Source: Sporosarcina sp. FSL K6-1522 (GTDB lineage Bacteria > Bacillota > Bacilli > Bacillales_A > Planococcaceae). From it: a stretch of 64,000 nt of DNA. The notes under the pieces are model-generated. The model was not told the DNA's origin. It saw only the letters and a program-made list of their open reading frames with translations, and made no database searches. Shown here in pieces: positions 24,779 to 33,919 of this stretch. The position numbers were made by a program, and so were the translations under genes. The stretch is from contig NZ_CP152019.1 in NCBI RefSeq assembly GCF_038622445.1, forward strand, positions 2,144,501-2,208,500, given 5' to 3'. How positions within the stretch are numbered: the first letter of the stretch is position 1; each line of letters opens with the position of its first letter.

Positions 24779-25431
24779 ATTTGTTTACGGGAATTGTAGA
24801 AGAAATCGGCACGGTTTCAGCCGTTAAGCCAGGGCCGAATTCATTGCAACTGTCTATCCGCTGCACAACTGTTCTCAGTGATGTCCAAAAAGGTGACAGC
24901 ATTGCGGTAAATGGTGTTTGTTTGACAGTCGCTGAATTCTCGAATACGCAATTTGTTGCAGATGTCATGCCGGAAACCGTAAAAGCGACAACGCTGCAAG
25001 TCCTGCGTACAGGAAGTGCTGTAAATTTAGAGCGAGCGATGGCTGCAAATGGCCGTTTCGGTGGTCATTTTGTCAGTGGTCACGTTGATAGCACGGGCGA
25101 AATTGTTTCCGTGCAACAACGGGAAAATGCCGTGTATATGGAAATTAAACTTGCAGCTGAATTTTTGAAGTATGTGATGCTGAAAGGTTCGGTGACAGTA
25201 GATGGCACATCACTGACTGTTTTTGACGTGACAGCTAAAGGGTTTGTTATCTCACTCATCCCCGTCACGCAACAGGACTCCGTAATTGGACGAAAACGCA
25301 TCGGAGATCAAGTGAATGTTGAATGCGATATGTTAGCGAAATATATGGAACGGCTACTAGAAACGAAGAGCGAGAATTCAATGGGCGGCCTGACAATGGA
25401 TTCGCTTGCAGCCAATGGATTTCTCGATTAA
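24775..25431 (+). CDS. ribE: Riboflavin synthase alpha subunit
   Basis: It converts two 6,7-dimethyl-8-ribityllumazine to riboflavin. The protein has 218 residues and the duplicated lumazine-binding barrel: MNLFTGIVEEIG and VNGVCLTV in the first half, GHFVSGHVDS in the middle, VDGTSLTV in the second half. The GTG start at 24775 has AAGGAGG upstream and overlaps the ribD stop. ribBA begins 12 bp after its stop. Confidence 0.93.
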   Translation: MNLFTGIVEEIGTVSAVKPGPNSLQLSIRCTTVLSDVQKGDSIAVNGVCLTVAEFSNTQFVADVMPETVKATTLQVLRTGSAVNLERAMAANGRFGGHFVSGHVDSTGEIVSVQQRENAVYMEIKLAAEFLKYVMLKGSVTVDGTSLTVFDVTAKGFVISLIPVTQQDSVIGRKRIGDQVNVECDMLAKYMERLLETKSENSMGGLTMDSLAANGFLD

Positions 25432-25443
25432 GGGGGAATAGCA

Positions 25444-26637
25444 ATGTATACAACAGTAGAAACAGCAATCGAAGAATTGAAAAAAGGCAAAGCGATTATT
25501 GTTGTGGATGATGAAGATCGGGAAAATGAAGGCGATTTTCTTGCGCTAGGTGAATTCGCCACACCGGAAATGATTAATTTTATGGCGACAGAAGGACGCG
25601 GATTGATTTGCGTGCCCATAGAAGAACAAAAAGCGACTCAGCTCGATTTAGCTCCGATGACAGCACATAATAGTGACGCGCGTAGTACAGCATTTACGGT
25701 AAGCATTGATCATGCGGCATGCAGTACGGGTATCTCGGCGTTCGAGCGCTCGGAAACTGTTCTTGCCATGCTCGGAAAAAGTGCTAATGCATCAAATTTC
25801 ATTCAGCCAGGTCATATATTCCCGCTGATTGCCAGACCAGGCGGAGTTTTAAAGCGGGCAGGGCATACGGAAGCTGCTGTCGACCTTGCGAAACTTGCAG
25901 GGGCGGAGCCGGTGGGGGTTATTTGTGAGATTATGAATGTTGATGGCACAATGGCAAGAGGCCTGCAGCTAAAAGAGATTGCAGAACGATTTGATCTTGT
26001 TATTTTAACGATTCAAGACCTCATCGCTTATCGTAAGGAACATGAACAACTGATTGAGCGTGTCGTCGCAGTTCAGCTGCCTACGGATTTCGGTCAGTTC
26101 GAAGCTGTCACATATGTGGAGAAGTTAACGGGACGCGAACATATTGCCTTAGTAAAAGGGACTATCGACAACGCTGAAAATGTCCTTGTCAGGGTACATT
26201 CGGAATGTTTAACAGGTGATGTCTTCGGTTCAAGTCGCTGTGATTGCGGCCCGCAGCTTCATGCTGCACTCGCGCAAATTGAAGAAAATGGGGCAGGAGT
26301 CCTGTTGTATATGCGTCAGGAAGGGCGCGGCATTGGACTCGTCAATAAAATGAAAGCCTACAAACTACAAGAGGAAGGTTATGACACAGTTGAAGCGAAT
26401 GAAAAACTAGGTTTCCCAGACGATCTTCGCGATTATGGCATAGGTGCACAAATCTTACGCGATCTTGGGTTAACATCTATTCATTTGTTAACGAACAACC
26501 CGCGTAAAATCGCAGGATTAGCGGGACACGGGCTAGAAGTAACCGAACGGATTCAAATTGAAATGCCTATAAAGGATGAAAATAAAGCGTATATGGAAAC
26601 GAAGAAAAATAAACTGGGCCATTTATTGCACAGTTAA
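25444..26637 (+). CDS. ribBA: Bifunctional 3,4-dihydroxy-2-butanone-4-phosphate synthase / GTP cyclohydrolase II
   Basis: The 397-residue fusion supplies both precursors of riboflavin. The N-terminal RibB part (1-200) has [14 protein letters not shown] and [13 protein letters not shown]. The C-terminal RibA part (about 205-397) has the zinc cysteines in [18 protein letters not shown] and the RQEGRGIGL motif. Third gene of the rib operon, with AAGGGGG before its ATG. Confidence 0.93.
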   Translation: MYTTVETAIEELKKGKAIIVVDDEDRENEGDFLALGEFATPEMINFMATEGRGLICVPIEEQKATQLDLAPMTAHNSDARSTAFTVSIDHAACSTGISAFERSETVLAMLGKSANASNFIQPGHIFPLIARPGGVLKRAGHTEAAVDLAKLAGAEPVGVICEIMNVDGTMARGLQLKEIAERFDLVILTIQDLIAYRKEHEQLIERVVAVQLPTDFGQFEAVTYVEKLTGREHIALVKGTIDNAENVLVRVHSECLTGDVFGSSRCDCGPQLHAALAQIEENGAGVLLYMRQEGRGIGLVNKMKAYKLQEEGYDTVEANEKLGFPDDLRDYGIGAQILRDLGLTSIHLLTNNPRKIAGLAGHGLEVTERIQIEMPIKDENKAYMETKKNKLGHLLHS

Positions 26638-26650
26638 GGGGGATTTAATA

Positions 26651-27115
26651 ATGGGAATGATTTATGAAGGTCATTTAGTTGGAACAGGATTGAAAGTTGG
26701 TATTGTTGTTGCACGGTTTAATGAATTTATTACAGGGAAACTGTTAGGTGGAGCGGAAGATGCTTTGCGTCGACATGGTGTAGATGAAGGGGATATCGCC
26801 GTTGCTTGGGTGCCAGGTGCTTATGAAATTCCACTTATTGCGAAGAAAATGGCGGCTTCAGGTAAATATGATGCGGTCATCACATTAGGCACAGTAATTC
26901 GTGGCTCGACACCTCACTTCGATTATGTTTGTAATGAAGTATCGAAAGGCGTTGCTGCTATCAATATGCAGGAAGGCATTCCAGTCATTTTTGGTGTATT
27001 GACAACAGACACCATTGAACAAGCTATTGAACGTGCCGGAACGAAAGCGGGCAATAAAGGATGGGATGCCGGGACAGCTGCCATTGAAATGGCGAATTTG
27101 ATGAAACAATTGTAA
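26651..27115 (+). CDS. ribH: 6,7-dimethyl-8-ribityllumazine synthase
   Basis: The enzyme joins the pyrimidine and the four-carbon unit made by the other operon products. The 154-residue protein has the typical [10 protein letters not shown] start, [10 protein letters not shown] and [16 protein letters not shown], with catalytic histidine in TPHFDYV. ATG 26651 lies behind AAGGGGG; the longer frame overlaps ribBA and is not used. Last gene of the operon. Confidence 0.93.
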   Translation: MGMIYEGHLVGTGLKVGIVVARFNEFITGKLLGGAEDALRRHGVDEGDIAVAWVPGAYEIPLIAKKMAASGKYDAVITLGTVIRGSTPHFDYVCNEVSKGVAAINMQEGIPVIFGVLTTDTIEQAIERAGTKAGNKGWDAGTAAIEMANLMKQL

Positions 27116-27294
27116 GTCCTTTTTGAACAAATTGCTGTTTAGACTCCAGTTGTTCGGATCATAAGCTGTTTCGACTGCGAAGGTAAAGAACGCCTCTCAA
27201 TCAAACCATCTTATGCCTGTCGCGGGCTTACAGGAGATGGCGCATTTAGACTGTGTTCCTTTATTCAGGCGCCCTGCGCTTTTCTTAAATTGTG

Positions 27295-27329
27295 ACCGAT
27301 GCGTGTAGAGAAGAGCGCATCGGTTTTAT
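27295..27329 (+). terminator. Terminator downstream of the rib operon
   Basis: ACCGATGCG pairs with CGCATCGGT and is followed by TTTT. Repeat copy B begins within its T tract. It is 180 bp after ribH; the DNA between shows only a weak hairpin (CATCTTATGCCTGT / ACAGGAGATG). Confidence 0.75.
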
Positions 27330-27554
27330 CTTCATTCAGCAAATCTTTTTGTACTGAAAGCGAAGCGTCAGCTACAGAAAACTCCCACCTTGATAGGTGG
27401 TGAGATGAATGAAATTTTGGTTTACTGTTCAGTGGGTGCTCAAACGCCCACTGAACGAAGATAAAGCCTCCGGCGGATGTCACAGATTTTTTAGAGGAGC
27501 TTTTCGAGCGAGCTCGAAAAAAATCTGGACGCAATTACGCCGAGGCGTAATTGA
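27326..27554 (+). repeat. Repeat family R, copy B (short form)
   Basis: Same ends as copy A (TTATCTTCATTCAGC to GGCGTAATTGAT), 229 bp. It contains the CCACCTTGATAGGTGG hairpin, CGAGCGAGCTCG and the AATTACGCC/GGCGTAATT stem. It lacks the inner part of the long copies. Confidence 0.85.
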
Positions 27555-27647
27555 TTGTCCAAAAAAACTGTCAGCGGAAATGTCGCAAAAGTTGTCGAAA
27601 ATAGTTATGATAAGGTAGAGAACAATTGATGAAATGGAGCGATTTAT

Positions 27648-27986
27648 ATGACTGGATTTCCTGAAAAAACATGTTCAATTGAACGATTGGTGACGATACC
27701 AGAAGACGTACAAAAAGTATTGAATGGTGAAAAAACAGCTACGCGCCGCAATGGTGTCTATGCGTACCCTGGCGAAATTATGGTGCTGGATGGCAAAGAG
27801 TTTACGATTGATGCGCTTTATAGACAGACACTTGGAGAACTGACGGACGAACATGCCAAACAAGAAGGTTATGCGGATGTAGAAGCGTATAAACAAGCGA
27901 TGATGGGTATGCATGCACACGCAAAAATGCCTTGGCTTCCAGCAATGAAGGTTTGGGTACATGAATATAGCCCGGTAAAGAAGTAA
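27648..27986 (+). CDS. ASCH-domain (PUA-like) protein
   Basis: A 112-residue protein of the ASCH superfamily, a beta-barrel fold related to PUA RNA-binding domains. The family pattern is visible: an early CSIERLVTI strand, VLNGEKTATRRNG with the conserved E-K-T-x-x-R-R, a GEIMVLDGKEF strand, and KVWVHEYS at the end. A tight 7-bp gap links it to the next membrane protein gene. Its function in the cell is not known. Confidence 0.72.
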   Translation: MTGFPEKTCSIERLVTIPEDVQKVLNGEKTATRRNGVYAYPGEIMVLDGKEFTIDALYRQTLGELTDEHAKQEGYADVEAYKQAMMGMHAHAKMPWLPAMKVWVHEYSPVKK

Positions 27987-27993
27987 GTATTAG

Positions 27994-28437
27994 ATGAAGC
28001 TGGATATCTATGGCGTTATGGTTTTTATGCACGTGTTCAGTGCGATACTTTCCATAGGTCCATTATTCCTATTAATGCCCGTCATTAAGCGGGTGCGTGG
28101 CGTTGGTACAGAAGTGGAACAAGCGTATATGTCTGTCATCAATGTCATTATCCGCATCGTGATGCATGCGGGGCATCTACTTGTTGTCACGGGGGCCTTA
28201 TTAGTGTTTCTCGGACCTTGGCCCTGGTATACGTCATGGGTTATCGTGACGCTTATTATTCTGCTATTATCTGGGGTATTTCTTGCAACAGGATTTACAA
28301 GGGTGCTGCGGAAATTCAACAAGCCAGGTGCTAACAAAAACGAAATCCTCAGACGCTTGAACCGTACTTCTTGGGGCTATATTGGCTTGATGCTGATTAT
28401 GCTGTGGCTGATGGTGCAGAAACCGATGTTGTGGTGA
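27994..28437 (+). CDS. Four-helix integral membrane protein (DUF2269-like)
   Basis: A 147-residue protein with about four membrane helices (residues 8-30, 45-70, 75-100, 125-142). The first has a conserved-looking histidine in VFMHVFSAILSIGP. The ribosome binding site is weak, so expression probably depends on coupling to the ASCH gene 7 bp upstream. It resembles DUF2269 membrane proteins; no function can be assigned. Confidence 0.6.
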   Translation: MKLDIYGVMVFMHVFSAILSIGPLFLLMPVIKRVRGVGTEVEQAYMSVINVIIRIVMHAGHLLVVTGALLVFLGPWPWYTSWVIVTLIILLLSGVFLATGFTRVLRKFNKPGANKNEILRRLNRTSWGYIGLMLIMLWLMVQKPMLW

Positions 28438-28450
28438 ATATGGTACATAG

Positions 28451-28488
28451 AGAGAGCTGTGCATCTGATGGGTGCACAGCTCTTTTGG
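28451..28488 (+). terminator. Terminator after the DUF2269-like gene
   Basis: AGAGCTGTGCAT pairs with GTGCACAGCTCT and is followed by TTTT. Confidence 0.85.
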
Positions 28489-28647
28489 TTTATTATTTTT
28501 GAGTTAGCTATTGTTGAATCATTTATTTGTAACTATTTTTGGTGTTTGGTAGGAGAATTGAAAAGGCATGTAGAATAAGACCTATAATTAAGATCTATAA
28601 ACTATCATTAGTTATAGAGAGAATTTGTAGATTCGAGGTCGTCATCT

Positions 28648-29751
28648 ATGAAGAAAGTGATTCTTTGGATTGTAGGCAGCGCGATAGTCGTACTGCTTTG
28701 TGTAGTTGTCCTAGTTACTTTAACAGGATTTTGGATTGTGAAAGAAGCTAAAAATTACACTGGCCATTCGAATGATGATTTAATTGCGTACGTTGAGGAA
28801 AAGTATGATGTGCCAATTGAAGTAATAAGTAATGACGGACGTATCCCGTCAAGCTTTGGTGGTCTTAAAATGTCGGATGCTTATGTCAGGACATTGGATG
28901 AAAATCGTATTTCTTTTGATATTCAGATTGATGTATTTGGACATATTTCTGGTGATAATTATGAAAAACAAAAGCAACGATTTGATTTGAATAATGAGTC
29001 AGGAAATCTGTTGGTTTTAAAGGAAATAAAGGATTTTGGTTTTCAAAATCTTTCATTTGGAGATTCGGAAAATGATCCTGAAATTCGTATGGATCTACCC
29101 GGAAATCTAACTTTTCAGGATCAGGCTACTTTTGATTTGATTTATCGGGCGTTACCTGAACTACAGGAGCTTCAGAAAGAAGTTTCAAAGAGGAAGTACC
29201 GCATAGAAAGTGTTGTGATAGGCGGTGTATTACTGAATATAAACCAGACCTATACTAATGCAGAACATCTTCGAAATAAACTCGCTAGCAGCAATGTCGA
29301 GGTGTTTTCCTATTATTTATTTGAAGAGGATTTTGGGTTGCTGAAGCCGCTATTGCCATTAATGGAAGAGCAAGGTTTTAGCACAGATCGGGATATGAAT
29401 TATACTTTTTCTTGCTATGAAATGATTGTACATGACAGATGTGAAGCATATTCGTTTACACTGTATACGTACGGGAGAATGGAATCTGGTTTTCAAAGTG
29501 AATTCCGATACGATCGTTTAGAGGATAAGGAAAAGTTATTCAAGGTTATACAAGAAATTCAGAATACGCATTTACCAATTAAACAGGTAATGGTAGACAA
29601 TCTGTATGTCCCTCAATCAAGTGAAGATCAGCATATTACTGAAGAGGAGTTAAGAGAACGAGAAAACAGCGTTCATTTTATTAGGACTACGGTTGAAGTG
29701 TCTACTAATAAGAAACTTCGAACGTTAGATGACTTGCAGTTTGTCTATTAA
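28648..29751 (+). CDS. Unrecognised membrane-anchored protein
   Basis: A 367-residue product with one N-terminal hydrophobic helix (VILWIVGSAIVVLLCVVVLV, residues 4-23) and a long hydrophilic, mixed alpha/beta remainder, so it is probably anchored with its bulk outside the cell. No lipobox is present. I do not recognise the family. The gene is monocistronic between terminators and somewhat more AT-rich than its neighbours. A GAGGTCG ribosome binding site precedes the ATG. Confidence 0.65.
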   Translation: MKKVILWIVGSAIVVLLCVVVLVTLTGFWIVKEAKNYTGHSNDDLIAYVEEKYDVPIEVISNDGRIPSSFGGLKMSDAYVRTLDENRISFDIQIDVFGHISGDNYEKQKQRFDLNNESGNLLVLKEIKDFGFQNLSFGDSENDPEIRMDLPGNLTFQDQATFDLIYRALPELQELQKEVSKRKYRIESVVIGGVLLNINQTYTNAEHLRNKLASSNVEVFSYYLFEEDFGLLKPLLPLMEEQGFSTDRDMNYTFSCYEMIVHDRCEAYSFTLYTYGRMESGFQSEFRYDRLEDKEKLFKVIQEIQNTHLPIKQVMVDNLYVPQSSEDQHITEEELRERENSVHFIRTTVEVSTNKKLRTLDDLQFVY

Positions 29752-29906
29752 ACGATTGTGGGAAAGGGAATGAAAGCACGCAGAAAAGTCACACGTGTTT
29801 TCTCGACGGTCTGTAAGTGTATGAAAATCATTTAAATAATAGTGTTTACAGTTTGGATGAATACCTTCTGAAATAAGCTTTCGGAAAGTGTTAGGAATAG
29901 CATAAC

Positions 29907-29948
29907 AAAAGGCTGATTGCCCCTTGATTGTGAGCAATCAGCTTTTTT
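29907..29948. terminator. Bidirectional terminator
   Basis: AAAGGCTGATTGC pairs with GCAATCAGCTTT. A T run on the right and an A run on the left allow use by both converging genes. Confidence 0.85.
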
Positions 29949-29959
29949 ATATTAGTTTT

Positions 29960-30745
29960 TTATTCACCCTTAAATAGCGGTTTTCTTTTTTTCACAAATG
30001 CTTGTATGCCTTCTAAATGATCGGCTGTTTGCCGCATTTTTATTTGGCCGTTTTTTTCAAGTGTCAATATTTTGATGAGCTCATCACGATGTACTTCGGT
30101 CATAATCTGTTTCGATTGAATAAGGGCTTGTAATGGTTTTTGTAGCCAATCATCGACCTTTGCTTGCACGGCTGTTTGTAAATCATCCGCTAGTTCATCA
30201 ATTAAACCGATGTCAAAGGCTTTGGTGGCAGGGAGTACCTTTGCATTCCAAATCAATTGCTTGCTCTTTGCTTCACCTAGTTTTTGAAGCAAGAAGAAGT
30301 GTGCCCCAACGTCGGGAATTAAACCAATGCCGTTAAAGTTCATAGCGATTTTGCTTGTTGTTTGAGCGATGATGTAGTCAGTTGCTAGTGCTAAACTTAA
30401 GCCACCACCCGCGGCGGCACCATGTACGGCGGCGATTGTGATCTTTGGCAATGTGTATAGGGCGACAGCGATGTCACTGACAAGATCCATTAGTTTGGCG
30501 ATGTCCAAATTAGGTGTCATCGTTTTAATATCTGCGCCGGAACAAAAAGCGTTGCCATTGCCTTTGAAAATGACAATTTGGATGGTTTCGGAAATACGTA
30601 TTTCTTGTAATAACTGATGAAAGTTATGAAACATCTCTGGGGTAAAAGCATTCATAGACGCGGGCCGATTAAAAGCAATGGTAGCCACTTTGCCTTCAAT
30701 GGCCACTTCAAGGTATTCTGTTGTTGAAAGGGTTGTAATGGACAC
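29960..30745 (-). CDS. Enoyl-CoA hydratase/isomerase family protein
   Basis: A crotonase-fold enzyme of about 261 residues acting on acyl-CoA double bonds. The oxyanion-hole segments are NAFCSGADIKTM and AAVHGAAAGGGLSLALATDY. At the catalytic stretch GIGLIPDVGAHFFL only one acidic residue is obvious, as in isomerase-like members, so hydratase activity is not certain. I choose GTG 30745, 9 nt after AAGGAG; the ATG at 30754 sits directly on the ribosome binding site. It lies 31 bp downstream of the acyl-CoA ligase gene, and the two probably form an operon for an organic acid. Confidence 0.82.
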   Translation of the reverse strand: MSITTLSTTEYLEVAIEGKVATIAFNRPASMNAFTPEMFHNFHQLLQEIRISETIQIVIFKGNGNAFCSGADIKTMTPNLDIAKLMDLVSDIAVALYTLPKITIAAVHGAAAGGGLSLALATDYIIAQTTSKIAMNFNGIGLIPDVGAHFFLLQKLGEAKSKQLIWNAKVLPATKAFDIGLIDELADDLQTAVQAKVDDWLQKPLQALIQSKQIMTEVHRDELIKILTLEKNGQIKMRQTADHLEGIQAFVKKRKPLFKGE

Positions 30746-30776
30746 GATATTCATCTCCTTAGATCTATTCGCTAGC

Positions 30777-32303
30777 CTAGTTTTTTCTTAACTCACGTTT
30801 TAGTATTTTTCCAGAAGGATTTCGTGGTAATGCTTGGATAAAATCGACTTCTTTAATACGCTGGAATTTTGCTAGTTTTTTATTGCTATCATGGATCATT
30901 TCTTCTTCGCTGCATGATTGACCTTCTTTTAACACGATATAAGCTTTGACGGCTTCTCCCCACAACTCATCTGGAATGCCTATTACAGCGACTTCCTGTA
31001 CAGCAGGGTGTAGCTGCACGACTTCTTCGATGTCTTTTGGATAGATATTGACGCCGCCGCTAATTAACATGTCCTTTTTTCGATCCAAAAGATAATAAAA
31101 GCCGTCACTATCGATTTTTCCCATATCGCCTGTGCAATACCAGCCACCTGGAAGATGGGAGTCTTGTGTTTCTTGAGGTGCTTTATAGTATTCGCTAAAC
31201 AGATAGGGGCTGCGGATGGCGAATTCGCCATCTTCGCCAGGGGAGACATCGTTGCCTTGGGCGTCAATCAGTCGAATTTCGACAACTGTTTCGTCAATTT
31301 TCTTTCCGATACTAGCGGCTTTGTCAATCACATCTTCTGGCCTTAAAATAATATAAGCCGATGTCTCTGAACTACCGAAAAACTCCGTTAATCTACAATT
31401 GAATTTTTCGGTAATTTGTTTTTTCTTTTCGGCGGATAAAGGAGCAGCTGCTGCAATTAATAATTGTAAGGATGATAGCTGATAGTGCCTTATATTAGGC
31501 ACTTGGAGTAAGTGATGATATTGTGTTGGGACAAAAAATGCATGTGTAATTTGATGATCTTGTATCCATTGCAACGTAAGTATGGGATCAAATTCGCGCA
31601 TAATGACGAGCTTACAGCCGAACAATGGCAAAAACCAAGTAAAGGTAAGACCTACACTATGATAGATAGGCACAGATATGAGTGTAACCGTCGAAGAATC
31701 CATCTTCCACTCATTCCCAAAACTTTGCGTTCGTTTAAAGACAGTATCCCCATCGAAGACAATTCCTTTGGGTAGAGAAGTTGTGCCTGAGGTGAATAAA
31801 ATGTTAAAGGTAGCGTCTGGGTCTACGAGAATAGTTGGATCTTCGATAGAGCTCTGCTGAAGCATTGATTCATAATGGTTAACAGGGGTTTCTGATGTTG
31901 AACCGACGACGATAATCGTTTGGCTCGAAATATACGTTAAGCGGTCTTGAATCGCTTCAATTTGTGACAATTGGTCTTCCTCTACAAAAACGTATTTAAC
32001 ATCGGATGCATTCAATAGATTCGTAAGGCTGTCTCCTACTAGCATGTAGTTAACAGGGAGACAGACTGCACCTACGGCAGAAATTGCGTAGTAAATTTCG
32101 GGCATTTCCAGCCGATTTCGCATATAGACAGCGATATGATCGCCCTTTTGAACGCCTAATGCCACTAGTGAATTTGTTAAAGCATTGACGCGATGATAAA
32201 GATCTTGGAATGTTAATGATTGCCCATATGAGGTAATTGCTACTTCATGTGGCTTTTGTTCAGCAAATACTTTTAAACCCATCTGCATATTTGTAATATT
32301 CAA
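30777..32303 (-). CDS. AMP-forming acyl-CoA synthetase (FadD-like)
   Basis: An adenylate-forming ligase that activates a carboxylic acid to its CoA ester. Motifs in order: ILFTSGTTSLPKGIV (phosphate-binding loop), EFFGSSETSAY, GWYCTGDMGKIDSDGFYY, DRKKDMLISGGVNIYP, and the C-terminal catalytic lysine in PRNPSGKILKREL. About 508 residues. TTG 32303 has GGTGG 8 nt upstream; GTG 32315 is the longer alternative. It precedes the crotonase gene. The acid could be a medium or long chain fatty acid or an aromatic acid; the sequence alone does not tell. Confidence 0.87.
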   Translation of the reverse strand: MNITNMQMGLKVFAEQKPHEVAITSYGQSLTFQDLYHRVNALTNSLVALGVQKGDHIAVYMRNRLEMPEIYYAISAVGAVCLPVNYMLVGDSLTNLLNASDVKYVFVEEDQLSQIEAIQDRLTYISSQTIIVVGSTSETPVNHYESMLQQSSIEDPTILVDPDATFNILFTSGTTSLPKGIVFDGDTVFKRTQSFGNEWKMDSSTVTLISVPIYHSVGLTFTWFLPLFGCKLVIMREFDPILTLQWIQDHQITHAFFVPTQYHHLLQVPNIRHYQLSSLQLLIAAAAPLSAEKKKQITEKFNCRLTEFFGSSETSAYIILRPEDVIDKAASIGKKIDETVVEIRLIDAQGNDVSPGEDGEFAIRSPYLFSEYYKAPQETQDSHLPGGWYCTGDMGKIDSDGFYYLLDRKKDMLISGGVNIYPKDIEEVVQLHPAVQEVAVIGIPDELWGEAVKAYIVLKEGQSCSEEEMIHDSNKKLAKFQRIKEVDFIQALPRNPSGKILKRELRKN

Positions 32304-32676
32304 GACTACTTCCACCGTCCTTTTATTTGCTTGTTGTGTTTGTTAGGTACATAGCCGATTAGCGATGAGTAAGTTGGTAGGAATGAGTTTCGCCGTAGCC
32401 TCCTTGTCCTTTTATTTTATATGCCTAATCATTTTGCAATATTCGTGCCAGAAAATACGTTTCCTGAAAGAAAGTCCTTAATTGAATAGAGATAGGGTAG
32501 ATACTAGTGTGAATAGCATCTACCCTACTGACTTAGGTGCACATTGTTTGTAGTTATTATATTTTGTGTCCTCTTTAGAAGCTTTTATTGAAGTCGCAAA
32601 TTCTTCTTTAATTAGTTTCATCAAATGTTTAGATTTCATACAAATTGAAAAGCCTGTGTCCTGATTTCATACGGAA
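32304..32676. other. Intergenic stretch with one hairpin and no gene
   Basis: The only structure seen is AGGGTAGAT (near 32487) pairing with ATCTACCCT (near 32518), without a T run. A 39-codon leftward frame ending near 32520 lacks a ribosome binding site and is not called. The upstream signals of the acyl-CoA ligase gene must lie on its left side. Confidence 0.5.
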
Positions 32677-33261
32677 TTAGTTGTTTGTTAGAGTAGAATG
32701 GTATCTCTCCGCAACAAATGCCAAGTCCTGCAAAAATAAGGCGTGTAAATTAGGGCGACGCCGAACGGCAAGTGGATGATAAGCGACTGCTGTTTGATAG
32801 CCGTGGACATCGTGCCAATTTCCACGCAATGTCTTCACTTCGGCTTCGGGTTTTTGGAAAAAAGATTGTACAGCTACGTTCCCTAAGCACAAAATAAACT
32901 TTGGTTTATTCGTTTGAAGTTGTTGTGCTAAATGACGTATACAAATTTGGCGCACTTGGTCTTTATCATAAGCGCGTACAGGTTTTCTTTTTAAAATAAA
33001 AGTGACATATAAGTCATCCATTTTTAAACCGACGTCATGAGTAGCTTGTTGCAAGGTTTGGCGTGTTCCACAAACCATTCCATTGCCAGCACGATCCTCC
33101 CGGGCCCCTGGATTATCGAGAATAATCATAATGGGTGCATCTGGATTTCCTTCGCCCCAGATCATGCGCGTGCCATGTTCATAAAGACCGCATTCGCGAC
33201 AGTCTTGAACGTTTTCAGGTGTTGGTTCTTCCGACCATAATACCGGGCAAAAATCGGACAT
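32677..33261 (-). CDS. Uracil-DNA glycosylase superfamily protein (family 4-like)
   Basis: A 194-residue protein of the UDG superfamily, expected to remove uracil from DNA. The N-terminal CRECGLY pair and the later cysteines in RQICIRHLA and FILCLGN are placed like the iron-sulfur ligands of family 4 enzymes. The active-site region reads LDNPGAREDRAGNGMV, where family 4 normally has GEAPG-x-x-ED-x-x-G, so the first motif is altered. The end has YHPLAVRRRPN in place of the usual HPS motif. ATG 33261 has AAGGAG upstream. It is monocistronic. Confidence 0.78.
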   Translation of the reverse strand: MSDFCPVLWSEEPTPENVQDCRECGLYEHGTRMIWGEGNPDAPIMIILDNPGAREDRAGNGMVCGTRQTLQQATHDVGLKMDDLYVTFILKRKPVRAYDKDQVRQICIRHLAQQLQTNKPKFILCLGNVAVQSFFQKPEAEVKTLRGNWHDVHGYQTAVAYHPLAVRRRPNLHALFLQDLAFVAERYHSTLTNN

Positions 33262-33407
33262 TACTATCAGCTCCTTCTTATATGTTTTAGTGTCTCCATT
33301 ATGGGGAATATTTATGAAGCATGTTTAATTTCAAATAGGCAGATGATACAGTAGAAATACCAATCAGTTTTTGTGAATTGGCGATAGAAAATGAAGGAGT
33401 GACGGAA

Positions 33408-33836
33408 ATGGCTGTTAATGTATATTTAAATTTTAATGGAAATTGTCGTGAAGCGGCGGAGTTTTACGCAGAGGTATTTGGGACGGAAAAACCTCATATT
33501 ATGACTTTCGGAGAAGCGCCACCTAATCCGGAATATCCACTTCCCGAAGAAGCAAAAGATTTAGTCATGCATACACGGCTTAACATCAGTGGTAGTACCT
33601 TGATGTTTTCGGATACTTTTCCGGGAATGCCATTCATTCAAGGAAATAATATTAGTCTTGCGTTCGTCAGTAAGGATGTAGAGGCAATTAAAGCTGTATT
33701 TGATAAGCTGAAAGAAGGCGGTAAAGTAGGCCTGGAGCTTCAAGAAACGTCTTGGAGTAAATGTTACGGTCAGATAACGGATAAGTTTGGCATAGAGTGG
33801 CAGTTGAATGTTGAAGATGACGAAATGATGATGTGA
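33408..33836 (+). CDS. VOC-superfamily protein (PhnB/3-demethylubiquinone-like)
   Basis: A 142-residue vicinal-oxygen-chelate fold protein of the PhnB-like group: VNVYLNFNGNCREAAEFYAEVFG at the start (NCREAAEFYAEVFG), MHTRLNISGSTLMFSDTFPG in the middle, and WSKCYGQITDKFGIEWQLNV at the end. ATG 33408 has AAGGAG 9 nt upstream. Members of this group have no uniform function. Monocistronic, with its own terminator. Confidence 0.8.
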   Translation: MAVNVYLNFNGNCREAAEFYAEVFGTEKPHIMTFGEAPPNPEYPLPEEAKDLVMHTRLNISGSTLMFSDTFPGMPFIQGNNISLAFVSKDVEAIKAVFDKLKEGGKVGLELQETSWSKCYGQITDKFGIEWQLNVEDDEMMM

Positions 33837-33848
33837 TTTGATGGGGTA

Positions 33849-33896
33849 AAGGATAGGAACATTTTCTTCTTGGGGAGAGGTGTCCTATCCTTTTAT
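33849..33896 (+). terminator. Terminator after the VOC gene
   Basis: AAGGATAGGAACA pairs with TGTCCTATCCTT and is followed by TTAT. Confidence 0.75.
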
Positions 33897-33919
33897 AAAT
33901 TGTTTTCGGGGGAATGGGA

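Noticed and set aside
32520-32639. 39-codon leftward frame in the gap after the glycosylase gene
   Set aside because: No ribosome binding site and no other supporting signal.
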